Of a DNA stretch of 64,000 nucleotides, positions 44,222-55,053 are shown one piece after another. The notes below the pieces were generated by a model. It saw only the letters and a program-made list of their open reading frames with translations. It had not been told where the DNA came from and made no database searches. The position numbers and the translations under genes were made by a program. Within the stretch, counting starts at the first letter, position 1. The number at the start of each line of letters is the position of its first letter. Source of the stretch: Asterias amurensis (lineage: Eukaryota > Echinodermata > Asteroidea > Forcipulatida > Asteriidae); contig NC_092654.1 in NCBI RefSeq assembly GCF_032118995.1, positions 9,680,284 through 9,744,283 of the forward strand. Reading direction: 5' to 3'.

Positions 44222-44600
44222 ATACATGAGTGACTAGTTTGAAATGGAATAGTCTTGAAATAGCACAAAAAAATTTAACAAACTGATCAAACATAGCTGT
44301 AAAAAACTGCTTAGGCCTATAGACCAAAAATACTTCGGTCGAATTTCGAAACAACTGTTCCGGAGAAAACCATAGGTAGGCTATAGCAAAATCATAGGTA
44401 GGCTTGAAAACCATGCACTTAATGTTATTTTAATGTTATTTATATACCAATGCAGTAACTCTTCTATTGGTGACCTAATACACTTGAGTGTTTCTAATAC
44501 AAGACCAGCCAAAAGTTACTCGATATTAAGAGTTGTTCATCGGTGTCTTGTGGCTGTGCACTAAGCGAAAAAACGAGTATGGCACCAGTTGTAAATTTGT

Positions 44601-44816
44601 GAACAAACACGGTCGGCCATTTTGTGGAGTCAACAATTTTGGCAAATTGGCGTGCCGTTTTAAGAAAAAAAAAACATGCAATTTCGAGGAACTTTTGGGT
44701 GGATCATTATATTCTACCTTTAAAAAGTCTTTCTAGCCATATGCATTTGATAATGAACGATTTCATATACTTTTCATAGACCAACTCGCACGATCCAAGA
44801 CAACGTGTCACTTTAA
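44601..44816. mobile_element. MITE family 2, right half
   Basis: From the ACACGGTCGGCCATTTTGTG centre to GATCCAAGACAACGTGTCAC. It ends 20 bp from the stop of the receptor gene and may supply its 3' end. Confidence 0.78.
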
Positions 44817-44838
44817 GTGAGCGCGAGATGCATTGACT

Positions 44839-46002
44839 CTATTCTATATTAAAATGTGTAGTATCTGGTTTGTTAACAGGAGTCTTAAAAGTTAAGAGTT
44901 CACAGTCGATAGTATATGGTGTTATTCCAGACGACTCGACCCTCAGTTCTTTACGCAAGTCAAACTCGCCACGAATGCAGCAAACCTCTGCGCAAACATT
45001 GTCAAAACATAGGTGCCATGTGTTCACACGGATACAACATTTTGGTTGAATAAGTTTGAAAATCTCTTGAGCTCTGTTCATGAATGTTTTGTTCATGGAA
45101 AAGTAGATGACTGCGTTTAGGAAGCTATTGAAATTGACCATCCAGCTAGTGCAGAACAAAAGAAACTGGTTGATGGGTGTATTTGTGATTGTGCTGTAAG
45201 AAATCACAATCAAAAACGGCATCCATGATACGATATAAACAATACACATCACTCGGACCATCTTAAACAGTTTCATAGTTTGTCCAGTTTCACTCACGAT
45301 GTGATGATGTGTTGATGATCCTCGTTGACTTGTGGATGACGCTTGGGTCAGTTCGGCCCGGAGTTTTCGGTGCCTTATCAAGGACCGTTTCACTGAATGT
45401 GATGTGAATAGTACGACTATCAAACATGGTATCGCTAGACCAAAGATAATCAATAATGTATATGTATAATTACTCTTATATTGAGGCAGACATGTGTAGA
45501 ACTCCTGGTGATACCCGTAACCGACAAAGTCCTCAAAGAATACCGCCGAGTAGAGTAGCAAACCCACCGTCCAGCATAGGAGAGAGACGGTTAGGGTTCG
45601 AGTTTTGGTGACTAGTCGTGAGTAACGTAACGGGTGTACAACGGCGATATATCGCTCGATGCTGAGTGCGACTATTATGAGTGCAGACGTATCTCTGCAC
45701 GTATCGAGGATATACGCCGTTATCAGGCAAAGGGCGTCTCCGTATGGCCAGTCAATGCTTGCCTTGGCCAGGGGGTAGATGGACAAGGCTGAAAACACTC
45801 CAATTCCAAAGTCAGCTACGCTCAGAGAAATCAACAGATAACCATGGCAGTTTCGAAGAGAAGGAGTAAGCCCCAGAACGATCAGGTTTAGTAAGTTACT
45901 TATCAGTACACAATACGTCACTCCAATTGCAATGCTTAGTTCAAGAATGCAGGTGAAACCCTCACAAACTGATATCTCTGTAGTTGATGTATTAGTTTCC
46001 AT
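44839..46002 (-). CDS. Class A (rhodopsin-like) GPCR, subfamily B, intact, intronless
   Basis: 387 residues from ATG 46002. The N-terminus METNTSTTE has an N-glycosylation site (NTS). TM1 is about 20-45, TM2 54-76 (HGYLL 53-57, Asp64 at 2.50), TM3 92-114 with Cys92 (partner Cys171 in ECL2), E116-R117-Y118, TM4 134-155 (Trp144), TM5 181-203, a basic ICL3 (HRKLRAEL), TM6 251-271 with SWMP, and TM7 278-302 with N296-A-V-I-Y300 in place of NPxxY. Leu is at 3.32. The tail has Cys pairs at 322-323 and 341-342 that could be palmitoylated. It is the functional relative of the disrupted gene 2 kb downstream. TTTTGCAG directly before AT-ATG could be a 3' splice site of a 5' UTR intron. The ligand is unknown. 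Confidence 0.93.
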   Translation of the reverse strand: METNTSTTEISVCEGFTCILELSIAIGVTYCVLISNLLNLIVLGLTPSLRNCHGYLLISLSVADFGIGVFSALSIYPLAKASIDWPYGDALCLITAYILDTCRDTSALIIVALSIERYIAVVHPLRYSRLVTKTRTLTVSLLCWTVGLLLYSAVFFEDFVGYGYHQEFYTCLPQYKSNYTYTLLIIFGLAIPCLIVVLFTSHSVKRSLIRHRKLRAELTQASSTSQRGSSTHHHIVSETGQTMKLFKMVRVMCIVYIVSWMPFLIVISYSTITNTPINQFLLFCTSWMVNFNSFLNAVIYFSMNKTFMNRAQEIFKLIQPKCCIRVNTWHLCFDNVCAEVCCIRGEFDLRKELRVESSGITPYTIDCELLTFKTPVNKPDTTHFNIE

Positions 46003-46192
46003 ATCTGCAAAAGCTCACACAACCTCTGCCTGATCTTGTGTTTATCGGCACAGCACTGGTCTCTGAGCTGTGAAGTGTTTTTTTTTTATAAACACAGGGT
46101 CTTAGCATCTGTTCGTGTACATCTGAATATTTGGAGATTGTGCAGTAATCACCAGAACCAGAATTGTTCAGTCTGTACAAACTGGCAATGGT

Positions 46193-46204
46193 GACCTATA
46201 TATC
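46193..46204 (-). promoter_or_regulatory. Possible TATA box of the 44839-46002 receptor
   Basis: On the minus strand CAGATATATAGGTCACC lies about 190 bp before the start codon. A transcript starting ~30 bp downstream would have a leader of about 165 nt. Position and sequence are reasonable, but there is no other support. Confidence 0.35.
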
Positions 46205-46613
46205 TGTTCTCGAACTGAAAGCAATGCGGACTTGATGCTTTGCGACGCCTTTGTGTAACTAACCGATTCCACATCTTTCTAATTTCATCACAGAGCATCG
46301 CAAGACTACAATACTGCGCTCATAATCACAGACAACCCATTACCAATGATAGTCACGCTCACTTACGTTATGCATACATCCCTAATGGCAGCTCAATGTC
46401 ATTAAGTGCCTCACAGACTCATATAAATTACGGCACGCCAAGAAACTAATTATCAAATACACCGGGCAGAAGTTTTAATATAACCGTTCAAATTAATCAA
46501 AACAGATCCACCATGTCTTATCAATACACTTTTACCGGTCCAAGTTATTACATATAAACCTCGTATCTATATTTATATTTCTCATGGCCCGGGCGACGGT
46601 TTTGAGCAACGTG
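46205..46613. other. No gene recognised
   Basis: Unassigned 5' flank of the subfamily B receptor. Confidence 0.35.
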
Positions 46614-46987
46614 ATAAAGGCACTGGACACTACTGGTTGTTACTCAAAATATTTATTAGCATAAAAACTCACTTGGTAACGAGTAAAGGAGAGCTGTTGA
46701 TAGTATAAATCAGTGTGAGAAACGGCTCCCTCTGCAGTAACATAGTTTAAAAAAGAGGTAATTTCTTTCTCAAAAATTTAAATACTTCAAACTCAGGACT
46801 TGTTTATGCATCTGAAACCACACAAAGTGCAACAAGGGTGTTTTTTACTTTCATTAATCCCTTGCAATGTCTATGACCAATTAAGCCCAAATGTTCACAG
46901 GTTTGTTATTTTATATATATGTTGGGATATGTACACCAAGTGAGAATACTTGTCTTTGACATTTACCTAACGTGTTCAGTACCTTTA
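46614..46987. mobile_element. MITE family 1, complete copy
   Basis: TAAAGGCACTGGACACTACTG to CGTGTTCAGTACCTTTAA. Confidence 0.83.
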
Positions 46988-47269
46988 ATGTAACGATATT
47001 ATCAAAAGCTGTTAGGAAACCGAAAATAATGGTGAACAATTTAATTGCTGTCGACCATAATAAACAAGAAGGGCATCAGTCACAAGCAAATGAGAGTGGA
47101 AGTTGAAGTCGAGAAACCGTGTCATCTACTGAGCGATTCGTTCTTTAATGACCAGTTATTTTGTGTAATTTTGGAATGATGGATGGATAATTGACAGTGA
47201 CGACAATCAAGATTAATCAAGATAAATATTCATGAGGTTTCTTTTTAGTTTCAAGCAATCAGGGTTAAC

Positions 47270-47496
47270 TAAATGGACCCTTCCCATGAAATATGTTAAT
47301 CACATTCACGCATGCGTACAGACCCTGTTGGTTGGCAAACGCCATAGAGTTGTGCACTAAGCAGACGCGCAATCGCGTCTGCGTCACGCACCCATTAGCC
47401 GTGTACAAAACAGCGCAAATGTTCCCTCTTTTGCCAACCAAAACGTTAGTGCGCACGCGCTATGTGCAATTTACATATTTCATGGGAAGGGTCTAT
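47270..47496. mobile_element. Palindromic MITE
   Basis: TGGACCCTTCCCATGAAATA and TATTTCATGGGAAGGGTCTA are inverted ends. Further inward GTTGGTTGGCAAA faces TTTTGCCAACCAAAAC, and the centre ACGCGCAATCGCGTCTGCGT is itself near-palindromic. TTAAC flanks both ends. Confidence 0.88.
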
Positions 47497-47647
47497 TAAC
47501 GTAGGGCCAGTCTTATTCCTTATTACTCGTGCGCATAAAGCAAAACAGCCACAAAGGGACAGTCTGGTGGGATTCATCTGAAAATTACGTTGTAAGAAGC
47601 AAAATAGCTTTCGACAGTCTAATGCATTTTCAGGAACATTTCGCTAA

Positions 47648-48044
47648 TGAAGGCACTGGACACTATTGGTAACTAATAACTCACAATAATGATTAGCATA
47701 AAACCTTACTTGGTAACGAGTAATGGGGAGCGGTTGATAGTATAAAACGTTATGAGAAACAGCTCCCTATGAAGTAACGTAGTTTTTGAGAAAGAAGTAA
47801 TTTCTAACTAAAATATTTGAGTTTGATTTCGAGACCTCGGAATTTGTTTTTATGGTCTCCAAATCAAGCATCTGAAAGCGAACAACTTGTGCAACAAGGG
47901 TGTATTTTCTTTCATTATTCTCTCGCAAATTTGACGACCAATTGAGCTCAAATATTCTCAGGTTTGTTACTATATGCATATGTTGAGATACACCAAGTGA
48001 GAAGACTGGTCTTTGACAATTACCAATAGTGTCCAGTTTCTTTG
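47648..48044. mobile_element. MITE family 1, complete copy
   Basis: GAAGGCACTGGACACTATTG to ATAGTGTCCAGTTTCTTTG. Confidence 0.85.
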
Positions 48045-48283
48045 AGTACTCGGGTTCTGGAAAAGGGGTACACTTTTAATCATAACAGTTTTAAATATAA
48101 GGAGTGTCACCGGTAACGCTACTAAGATTATGTGTATTCCTGGAAGAGATTGTTTTTCCTGCATGGACATCAATCCGGCGATTTTTAAATAAAATTTTCA
48201 TTGGTTTGTTTTATTGTATACCTTCATTTCTTTAGAGTTGAAACATTCGAAGGGCTCCGAAAACCAAACGAATAAACAGACGC

Positions 48284-48660
48284 TTTATGGACACGTTGCC
48301 TTCGGATTTGGGCACCTTTGGGCTATAAAAGCGCTCGAGCACTATGAAATTAATATGATGGGACAGATTTTTGAATATTAGAATAAAATTATCCACTGAA
48401 AAAACCTTCGCAATTGTGTAGTTTTTATTTTACTTCGTGAACTATAACACGGTTACCATTTTGTGGAGTCGAAGTGGTCACTACAAAATGGCGAACCGTA
48501 TTGTTTATAAAGTAAAAGAAAAACCGTACAATTTCGAGGTATGTTTGTGTGGATCATTTTAATAATATTCTACTTTAAAACATATTTCAAACTATGTTTA
48601 TATCGGAACAAACGCTTTTGAGCCGAAAGTGCCCAATCCGAAGACAATGTGTCCCTTCAA
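48284..48660. mobile_element. MITE family 2, complete diverged copy
   Basis: ATGGACACGTTGCCTTCGGA to CCGAAGACAATGTGTCCC. The centre GGAGTCGAAGTGGTCACTAC is no longer a perfect palindrome. Confidence 0.78.
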
Positions 48661-48802
48661 ACATTACATAGCAAATTATTTGCAATGTCGTAAATTTAAT
48701 CACATTATTTCATCTGTCATAGATTAGATGTTTCTTCTTCAAACATAAGAAGCAAGAAGCAGGTTTTAACGTTTTCCGAGTTAAATTGCTCATTCGTAAA
48801 TA

Positions 48803-48855
48803 CCTCAGACAGTGTGGCTATTCCTATTGGTGGAGAGCGCGTCACGTGGGGGTGT
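48803..48855. repeat. End fragment of the ~550-bp repeat
   Basis: CTATTCCTATTGGTGGAGAG and GCGTCACGTGGGGGTGT are the reverse complement of about 31565-31620. Confidence 0.6.
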
Positions 48856-48899
48856 TTAAACGGTTGATAATGACCAGCTGGACGCTGTTTATAACCGGT

Positions 48900-49004
48900 T
48901 AGTCTTGGTGCAAGACGTTTCTTGTTAAGGGCGATGCGGGCGCTGTCGGTGAGTTGGCCGCGCTTTGTGTGAAAGGAAAACGATAACGTCTTGCACAAAG
49001 ACTA
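48900..49004. mobile_element. Short copy of the 'TAGTCTTGGTGC' MITE
   Basis: TAGTCTTGGTGCAAGACGTT and AACGTCTTGCACAAAGACTA. The middle is reduced to one GAGTTGGCCGCG arm. No target duplication seen. Confidence 0.83.
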
Positions 49005-49168
49005 CAACGCGCACGAACGGATATGATCCGGAAACTGGGCGTCTCAATCATAACAATGCAACACACGGACGTCGTACATACAGAGCTCAAGCACGTCCGA
49101 AACGGATAAGTTTTACAGAGTTTCTTACTTTATTACGCCTTTCAACCAAAAAGGCATTTATGAATGGG

Positions 49169-49276
49169 AATAACAGAGTAGTGACTCCTTGCAGGGTCGT
49201 TGCCGTGATCACACGGCAACGACCCTGCCTGTTTTAAACGGCCGTGAAAGAAATCGTCGCTACCCTTTTATTCCCT
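49169..49276. mobile_element. Palindromic MITE with a perfect 17-bp central stem
   Basis: GGGAATAACAGAGTAGTGAC faces GTCGCTACCCTTTTATTCCC. At the centre GCAGGGTCGTTGCCGTG, ATCA, CACGGCAACGACCCTGC (49191-49228) is an exact hairpin. Confidence 0.8.
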
Positions 49277-49312
49277 TATTTAATTAGCAAAAGTACAATT
49301 TATATAAATCAT

Positions 49313-49681
49313 TGTAAATGGATGGTACACGATTGGTAATTGTAAAAGACCAGTCTTCTCACTTGGTGTATCCCAACATAAGCATAAAATAACTAGCCTG
49401 TGAAAATTTGAGCTAAATTGGTTATCATCGAAGTTGCGAGAAAATGATGAGAGAAAAAACACCCTTGTTGAAACGAATTTGTGTGCTTTCTGGCAAGAAG
49501 TCTTTTATTATTTTTAGTGAGAAATTAAATTACCTCATTCTCAAAATCTATGCTACTTCAGAGGAAGCCGTTTCTCACAATGTGTTATACTATCAACAGC
49601 TCTCCAATGCTCGTAACTAAGTCAGTTTTTAAGTTAATATTTGTTTTTAATTTTAATTACCAAACGTGTACCTTCCATTTC
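49313..49681. mobile_element. MITE family 1, GGTACACG subtype
   Basis: AAATGGATGGTACACGATTG to AAACGTGTACCTTCCATTT. The interior matches family 1, but the ends read GGTACACGTTTGG rather than GGACACTATTGG. Confidence 0.8.
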
Positions 49682-50177
49682 AGGCATGCGGCAGTCCAAA
49701 ACGCTTGAGCTACAATCAGACAATCTGGGTTTGACGCCACATCGGAAACGGCGCTTAGAAAAACAAAACAATACATGCTAAGCAATCTAATTAATTATAT
49801 TTCAATTAAGACACTGGGACGAGAGTTTTAATCTTACAACAATTATTGAAGGCTACTACACTGCAGGAACAATAACAAATTTATTTAATGACGGTAAATT
49901 TGGACTGGTCCCTAAGCAGTACGACGTCACGCCACAGCCCAGACTTTGAGTAAGTGAGCATAAGTATTGGTTGAGACAATTAAATACTATTTACAAAAAA
50001 TAATATATATGATTGGTGTCCCTTTAGGGCAGTCAAAGTTAAGGTTACGACCTTCACATGATTTCTATCAGAGTGTACACGAACTATCAAAATGTAGTCT
50101 CATATTTGATAATATTGAAGAGCCAATGACAAAGTGAAACTAACACATGCGTCAATTTTCGACATAAATCTGTCTTC
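49682..50177. other. No gene recognised
   Basis: Unassigned AT-rich sequence. Confidence 0.4.
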
Positions 50178-50332
50178 ATAGACCTTATCGCAAATACCAA
50201 TGCGCAAGCGCAGACTGTTGAATGAGGTGCATTGTGGGATAGATATGGATCAAAGTTTGATACCAGCTGGACCACAATGCACCTAATTCCAAGCTTTACG
50301 CGCGCGCCCCAGTATTTGCGAAAAGGTCTATA
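50178..50332. mobile_element. MITE family 7, complete copy
   Basis: ATAGACCTTATCGCAAATACC and GTATTTGCGAAAAGGTCTAT, with the interior AATGAGGTGCATTGTGGGAT. Confidence 0.85.
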
Positions 50333-50705
50333 GAAGTATTGGCTTTTATAACACCCCTTGCAAGTATTCTGCCTGCTCATTGGTTTAGAGGGCGTCACAT
50401 GACATGTCTTAGTTTTGCCAGACGACGGCCGTGTGATAGAGCGCCGGTTTGCCATGCGCTAGTCCGACAGACTAGCACATGGCGTGCAGTACCCAGACGT
50501 CCTGTGCGTGTACGAAGATTATAAATTAATAGTCTGTAACCACTTCGAATTGCACGACACTACATGCAACACAGTAAGTAAAAGTGTATGCAATCTGTAT
50601 TCGCGTCGTCCGTGGATTGTAGCATTCAGGTCTGTAACTTAATAATAACAGTACAGCATTTAGAAATGTTTGGGGTGTAATAAAACAAATATTTACTGCT
50701 TTTAC

Positions 50706-50836
50706 TCGTGCAATGGTTAAAAACTATGACTCCCTCGGTGATCCCCGTAGCGTTCTATTTTCCCTCGGCTTCGCCTCGGGAAAATAGAACGCTCCGGGGA
50801 TCACCTCGCGAGTCATAGTTTTAACCATAGCACTCG
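50706..50836. repeat. 131-bp near-perfect palindrome
   Basis: The arms are about 60 bp. CTCGTGCAATGGTTAAAAAC pairs with GTTTTAACCATAGCACTCG, and GGGAAAATAGAACGCT mirrors AGCGTTCTATTTTCCC around TCGGCTTCGCC. Non-coding; probably a foldback element. Confidence 0.9.
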
Positions 50837-50844
50837 AAGCAGTC

Positions 50845-51233
50845 AATATTTATATACTAGCGATCATCCTTCACTCAGTGACGCTCAACGCGCTTCAACA
50901 TACAGTGTTTCCTGCTATATATGTAGGACTATCTTTAAATTAATGAGATCTACATGTACATGTTATGGTTTACAAGGTGATGTAGCCCAATATGCTGCCA
51001 ATCAAACCAGGAATCCCTTCTCTTTTCGATACGTGCACTGGATTAGTATACGTGTGTTACACAAAACACGGGACCAACATCTTAACGTCCCACCCGAAGG
51101 ACGACGCATCATGCATGTTGAGTGCTTGCTTAAGGACATAAATGTCATTGCTGGGACTCGAACCCACAATCTGGTGATCAGCAAACCCAGAACTTGAGTC
51201 CGGTGCTCTTAACCGCTAAGTCACGACACGTCA
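50845..51233 (-). mobile_element. tRNA-derived SINE with a Leu-type tRNA head
   Basis: On the minus strand the head reads GTGACTTAGCGGTTAAGAGC, ACTCAAGTTCTGG (CAA anticodon position) and GGGTTCGAGTCCCAGC, the A box and B box of a tRNA-Leu-like RNA polymerase III promoter. The body CCTTCGGGTGGGACGTTAAG follows, and the 3' part matches 66-389. Confidence 0.85.
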
Positions 51234-51376
51234 TTCTACGCCTAACTTCATCGGAGTATATCTTGACATTATTTAATGCTTCAGTTATCATGGTTTTAAA
51301 TTAGGAATTTCACTTCACTGATTTTAATTGAAAATGGTAGATGGAGCGTGGTTACCAACCGGCTCTTATAAAGCAC

Positions 51377-51703
51377 TTAAAGTCAGTGGACACCTTTAGT
51401 AATTGTCAAAGACCAGTGTTCTCACGTCTTTGGTGTATCTCAACAAGTGATGATTTGGTCTCAATAGTCATCGAAGGTACAAGAAAATAATGACAGAAAA
51501 ACACCCTTGTTGCGCAAATGTCTTTGCTTTTGAGATACCTAAAAAGGCTTCAGGCTTGAAGTCTTTAAATATTATTTTGAGTGAGAAATTGCCAATTTCT
51601 AAATGTTTTATACTATCAACAGCCCTCCATTGCTCGTTACCAAATAAGTTGTCATGCTTACAATTATTTTGTTGTAACTACCAAAAGTTTCCGGTGCCTT
51701 TAA
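51377..51703. mobile_element. MITE family 1, complete copy
   Basis: TTAAAGTCAGTGGACACCTTT to AAAAGTTTCCGGTGCCTTTAA. It ends about 130 bp from the stop codon of the next receptor. Confidence 0.8.
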
Positions 51704-51830
51704 AATGGGTTATATTCATCATAATGTCGCTTTCTGAAAACACCAATTAACAGTTGATGTTTTGTCTGTATTTTGTGCGCTATTATTATGAGTGACTTGC
51801 ATGTCATCTGGCATGGAAGGAATAATGTCT

Positions 51831-52952
51831 TTACGCTTTTGGCTCTAAATCCACGGGAACCTTTGGTCCTTCATGTTCGATATTGTCGTTGTTCTCCTGT
51901 ATACCTCCACGGTTGTTGGTACAGCAGAAATATGTTGTTTTAATCTCACAATCATTCAGTCGAAAACAAAACCGCGGTATCATTTTCTTACACAATTCAT
52001 CAAGTCTGTCGTGGTATGTCTTATTCATGAGGAAGTAAATCACAGAGTTGAAGAACCCATTGGACACGAGTAGCAAGCGACTCGTGGAGAGAATTTCGTG
52101 TGGTAGTTCCAGCTTGACAACCGATATGAGAAAGGCTACACAGAAGTACGGTAACCAGCTGACAAGCACGGCAATCGTCATAACCCTTACCATTTGGAAC
52201 AGTTTCAACGTCTTCTTACTGGCTGCTGCTCTGTTGGTCGAACCCGGTTGGCTTGGGGATGGGGTTGTAGCAACAATCGCCATGTTGGCACGGATACGGT
52301 CGCTTGATTTTAGTGTCCGAGTTACTATACAAGAAGTCACAGATACGATGATGATGTCTGGTACTAAAATGACGAACAACACAAACGCGATCATCACTGG
52401 CTCGCCCAGGAATGCAATCGTGCATGTATGCAACGCCGGTACATACTCATAAGAAGCAACATCAGTTAATGTAGTCACATACGCCAGAGCAATACCAACC
52501 CAGCTGACTACCACACAAGTCAATGTGACTTTCTTGGTGACAAACCTGGAATATTTGAAAGGGTGAACAATAGCGATGTAGCGTTCAATGGCAAGGAAAG
52601 TCAGAGTAGTCCCCGATGATGTAATGAACAATTGCCCAAAATACGCTGTCAGTTTACACGCCGTGTCCCCGTATGGCCAAGCCTCTGGTGTTACAAGAAA
52701 AGTAGCCATTGGGTAGATGGAGAAACATGATATAATACCAGTTCCAAAATCAGCAATTGCGAGAGATATCAGGATTATTCCGTGACCATTCCGGAAGGAT
52801 GGAGTCAACAAAAAGACAAATAAGTTCCCAATATTTCCAATCAAGATGAGAAACGTTATTGCGATGACAAACATGAGATCCATGTAGCATAGTGTCGGGT
52901 ACCGACAGAAGTTCAGACATGAAGAATTACCATCACATGTCAAGTCATCCAT
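51831..52952 (-). CDS. Class A (rhodopsin-like) GPCR, subfamily C, intact, intronless
   Basis: 373 residues from ATG 52952. The N-terminus has four Cys and an NSS site. TM1 is about 22-50, with a classic GN (39-40). TM2 is 58-80, with HGIILISLAIADFG (Asp69 at 2.50). TM3 is 99-121 with Cys99 and E123-R124-Y125. TM4 is 142-160 with Trp151, ECL2 Cys177, TM5 186-209, TM6 248-268 with SWLP, and TM7 274-298 with N292-S-V-I-Y296 in place of NPxxY. Gly is at 3.32. ICL3 contains PSPSQPGSTN and a basic SKKTLK. The tail carries Cys pairs and an acidic end. It keeps TPSFRN, WPYGDTAC and KYSRFVTK, so it is clearly kin of subfamilies A and B but more distant. It stands alone, with no partner gene in an operon-like arrangement. 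The ligand is unknown. Confidence 0.93.
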   Translation of the reverse strand: MDDLTCDGNSSCLNFCRYPTLCYMDLMFVIAITFLILIGNIGNLFVFLLTPSFRNGHGIILISLAIADFGTGIISCFSIYPMATFLVTPEAWPYGDTACKLTAYFGQLFITSSGTTLTFLAIERYIAIVHPFKYSRFVTKKVTLTCVVVSWVGIALAYVTTLTDVASYEYVPALHTCTIAFLGEPVMIAFVLFVILVPDIIIVSVTSCIVTRTLKSSDRIRANMAIVATTPSPSQPGSTNRAAASKKTLKLFQMVRVMTIAVLVSWLPYFCVAFLISVVKLELPHEILSTSRLLLVSNGFFNSVIYFLMNKTYHDRLDELCKKMIPRFCFRLNDCEIKTTYFCCTNNRGGIQENNDNIEHEGPKVPVDLEPKA

Positions 52953-53466
52953 TTTGTATTTTAAACCACTTAATGGCGGATCACACAGTGCCCTTGCAGT
53001 GCTAACTTGTTACCTTTTAATGGTGTTGTAATTTGAAAGTTTGTTGAGGGACAACCCATGCAGTTTTTTAGTCGAAACCACTCAGGAAGTAAAATTTGAA
53101 CTCACCTTTCAACAGTTTCAGTTTTAAACGACCTTCAAACAGCCACGGGGTCATATGACGTAGACAACGCTTATGTGTTTTTGCTTCAAGTGGTGACAAA
53201 CACAGGCACTCTAGTAAGGAAGTGTTTGTTAATATACACGTGCTTTGGAGCATGGTCACAGTGACCTGAAAATATTGACGATTATGTTTGTTTATTTGAG
53301 CATTTAATACAGTTATTCGACGTGTTTAATCATAATGTGAACAACCATGGAGGTAGATGGAACAACAGTGTGTAAATAACTTGATTCATAGCGATCCGTG
53401 TTTTTACTCGGACCAACATTTAAATAGTTAAATTTGTTTACCTTTTCCTGCTGGCTAATCATTACC
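52953..53466. other. 5' flank of the subfamily C receptor
   Basis: GTGGTTTAAAATACAAA precedes the start codon on the minus strand, similar to GGTTTAAAATCACC before the 42917 start. No other feature recognised. Confidence 0.35.
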
Positions 53467-53853
53467 TTTAAAGGCAGTGGACACTATTGGTAATTGTCAA
53501 AGACTAGCCTTCACAGTTGGTGTATCTCAACATATGCATAAAATAACAAACCTGTGAAAATTTGAGCTCAATCGGTCATCGAACTTGCGAGATAATAATG
53601 AAAGAAAAAAACACCCTTGTCACACGAAGTTGTGTGCGTTTGGATGGTTGATTTCGAGGCCTCAAGTTCTAAACCTGAGGTCTCGAAATCAAATTCGTGG
53701 AAAATTACTTCTTTCTCGACAACTATGGCACTTCAGAGGGAGCCGTTTCTCAAAATGTTTTAAACCATTAACCTCTCCCCATTACCCGTCACCAAGAAAG
53801 GTTTTATGCTAATAAATATTTTGAGTAATTACCAATAGTGTCCACTGCCTTTA
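53467..53853. mobile_element. MITE family 1, complete copy
   Basis: TTTAAAGGCAGTGGACACTA to TAGTGTCCACTGCCTTTAA, with the interior CCTCAAGTTCTAAACCTGAG pair. Confidence 0.88.
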
Positions 53854-54352
53854 AGAAGACTTATGCTAGCATGTTCATCCAAATAAGGTGATCTTAATTT
53901 AGACTTTAGATTATAAGGTGTTCCACTGAACTTAAAAAGGGTTGTTTTTATATAATTTGTTATTTTATGGGTTTTTTGTTTAATGCTATGCACACCAATC
54001 GTAGTATATTGAAACAATAGAGACGGGGAGAAGCTTGCCCCAAATATGGTGTAAGCGACGTCATGGCGTCGGCATTGCGCATTTTGATCATTTGCAGAAT
54101 CAAGGTCCCCGTCTACATTGCATGCTAAGTGTGCACCCAATTATAGGGAGAAAACAGAGCGGCTATCCCCTCAGCTTCGCTTCGGTCTTAGTCATGGTTT
54201 TGACATCACCGTGGGCCTATAATTATACCCCTCATAGCGGTCAATATTTCCATATAAGTGGGGTGCACTCTTCAGGCTAAGACTCTAGGAGAACATGGGG
54301 TTGTTCAAGTATACATGAATGAGGGCGTTTTAGCTTCATCCGTAAATGTAGC
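53854..54352. other. No gene recognised
   Basis: 54160-54245 (CCTCAGCTTCGCTTCGGTC) weakly resembles the TCGGCTTCGCCTCGG palindrome at 50706. Otherwise unassigned. Confidence 0.35.
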
Positions 54353-54490
54353 AATGGACCTTTTCACAACCAATCGCGCAAACGCTAACTGTTGAACGCG
54401 GAACATGCTAGTCTAGCTAGCGATCAAACTAGCATGCACCTCATTACACGCCTACGTGGGCGTACCCAGTTTATTGCAATAAGGTCCATT
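54353..54490. mobile_element. MITE family 7, diverged copy
   Basis: AATGGACCTTTTCACAACCA and TTGCAATAAGGTCCATT are inverted ends. The centre is AACATGCTAGTCTAGCTAGC. Confidence 0.7.
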
Positions 54491-54707
54491 ACATAGCTAA
54501 CCACAGTGGCTAAAATATTGGTTGCTTTTTTAATTATCTTCAGCCGTAAATATTGTTTTCTCTTTCTTTGTTATTTAACTATTTTTTTTTATAAGTTTGT
54601 GGAGTGATGTTTCGACTCTTGCAGTCTTCCTCGAAGACTATTGACAACACAACATACATCAAAAATTAATGCCTATCTACTAGTGTAACAGAATACGTCA
54701 ATGATGT

Positions 54708-55053
54708 TTAAAGGCGATTTACACTATTGGTAATTACTCACAAATAATTTTTAGCACTAAAAATTTACTTGGTAAAGAGCAATGGAGAGCTGTTGATAGT
54801 ATAAAACATTGTGAGAAACGGCTCCCTCTAGTAACGTAGTTTTTCTTATCACGAAAATATTTGACTTGAATCTCGAATTCAAGAAATCTGACAAAACTTG
54901 TGTAGCGACATTGGTAGTTTCTTTCTTCCATTATTCTCTCGAAACTTCGTCGATTAAATTGAGTCGAAGTTTTCATAAGTTTGTTATTTCCTGCATATTT
55001 TTTGTAATGAGAATACTGGTCTTTGACAATTACCAAAGTGTCCAGTGTCTTTA
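54708..55053. mobile_element. MITE family 1, complete copy
   Basis: TTTAAAGGCGATTTACACTAT to AAAGTGTCCAGTGTCTTTAA. Confidence 0.82.

Noticed and set aside
49191-49228. A microRNA precursor or bacterial-type terminator
   Set aside because: The stem is too short for a precursor, lies inside a longer MITE-like inverted repeat, and the organism is an animal.
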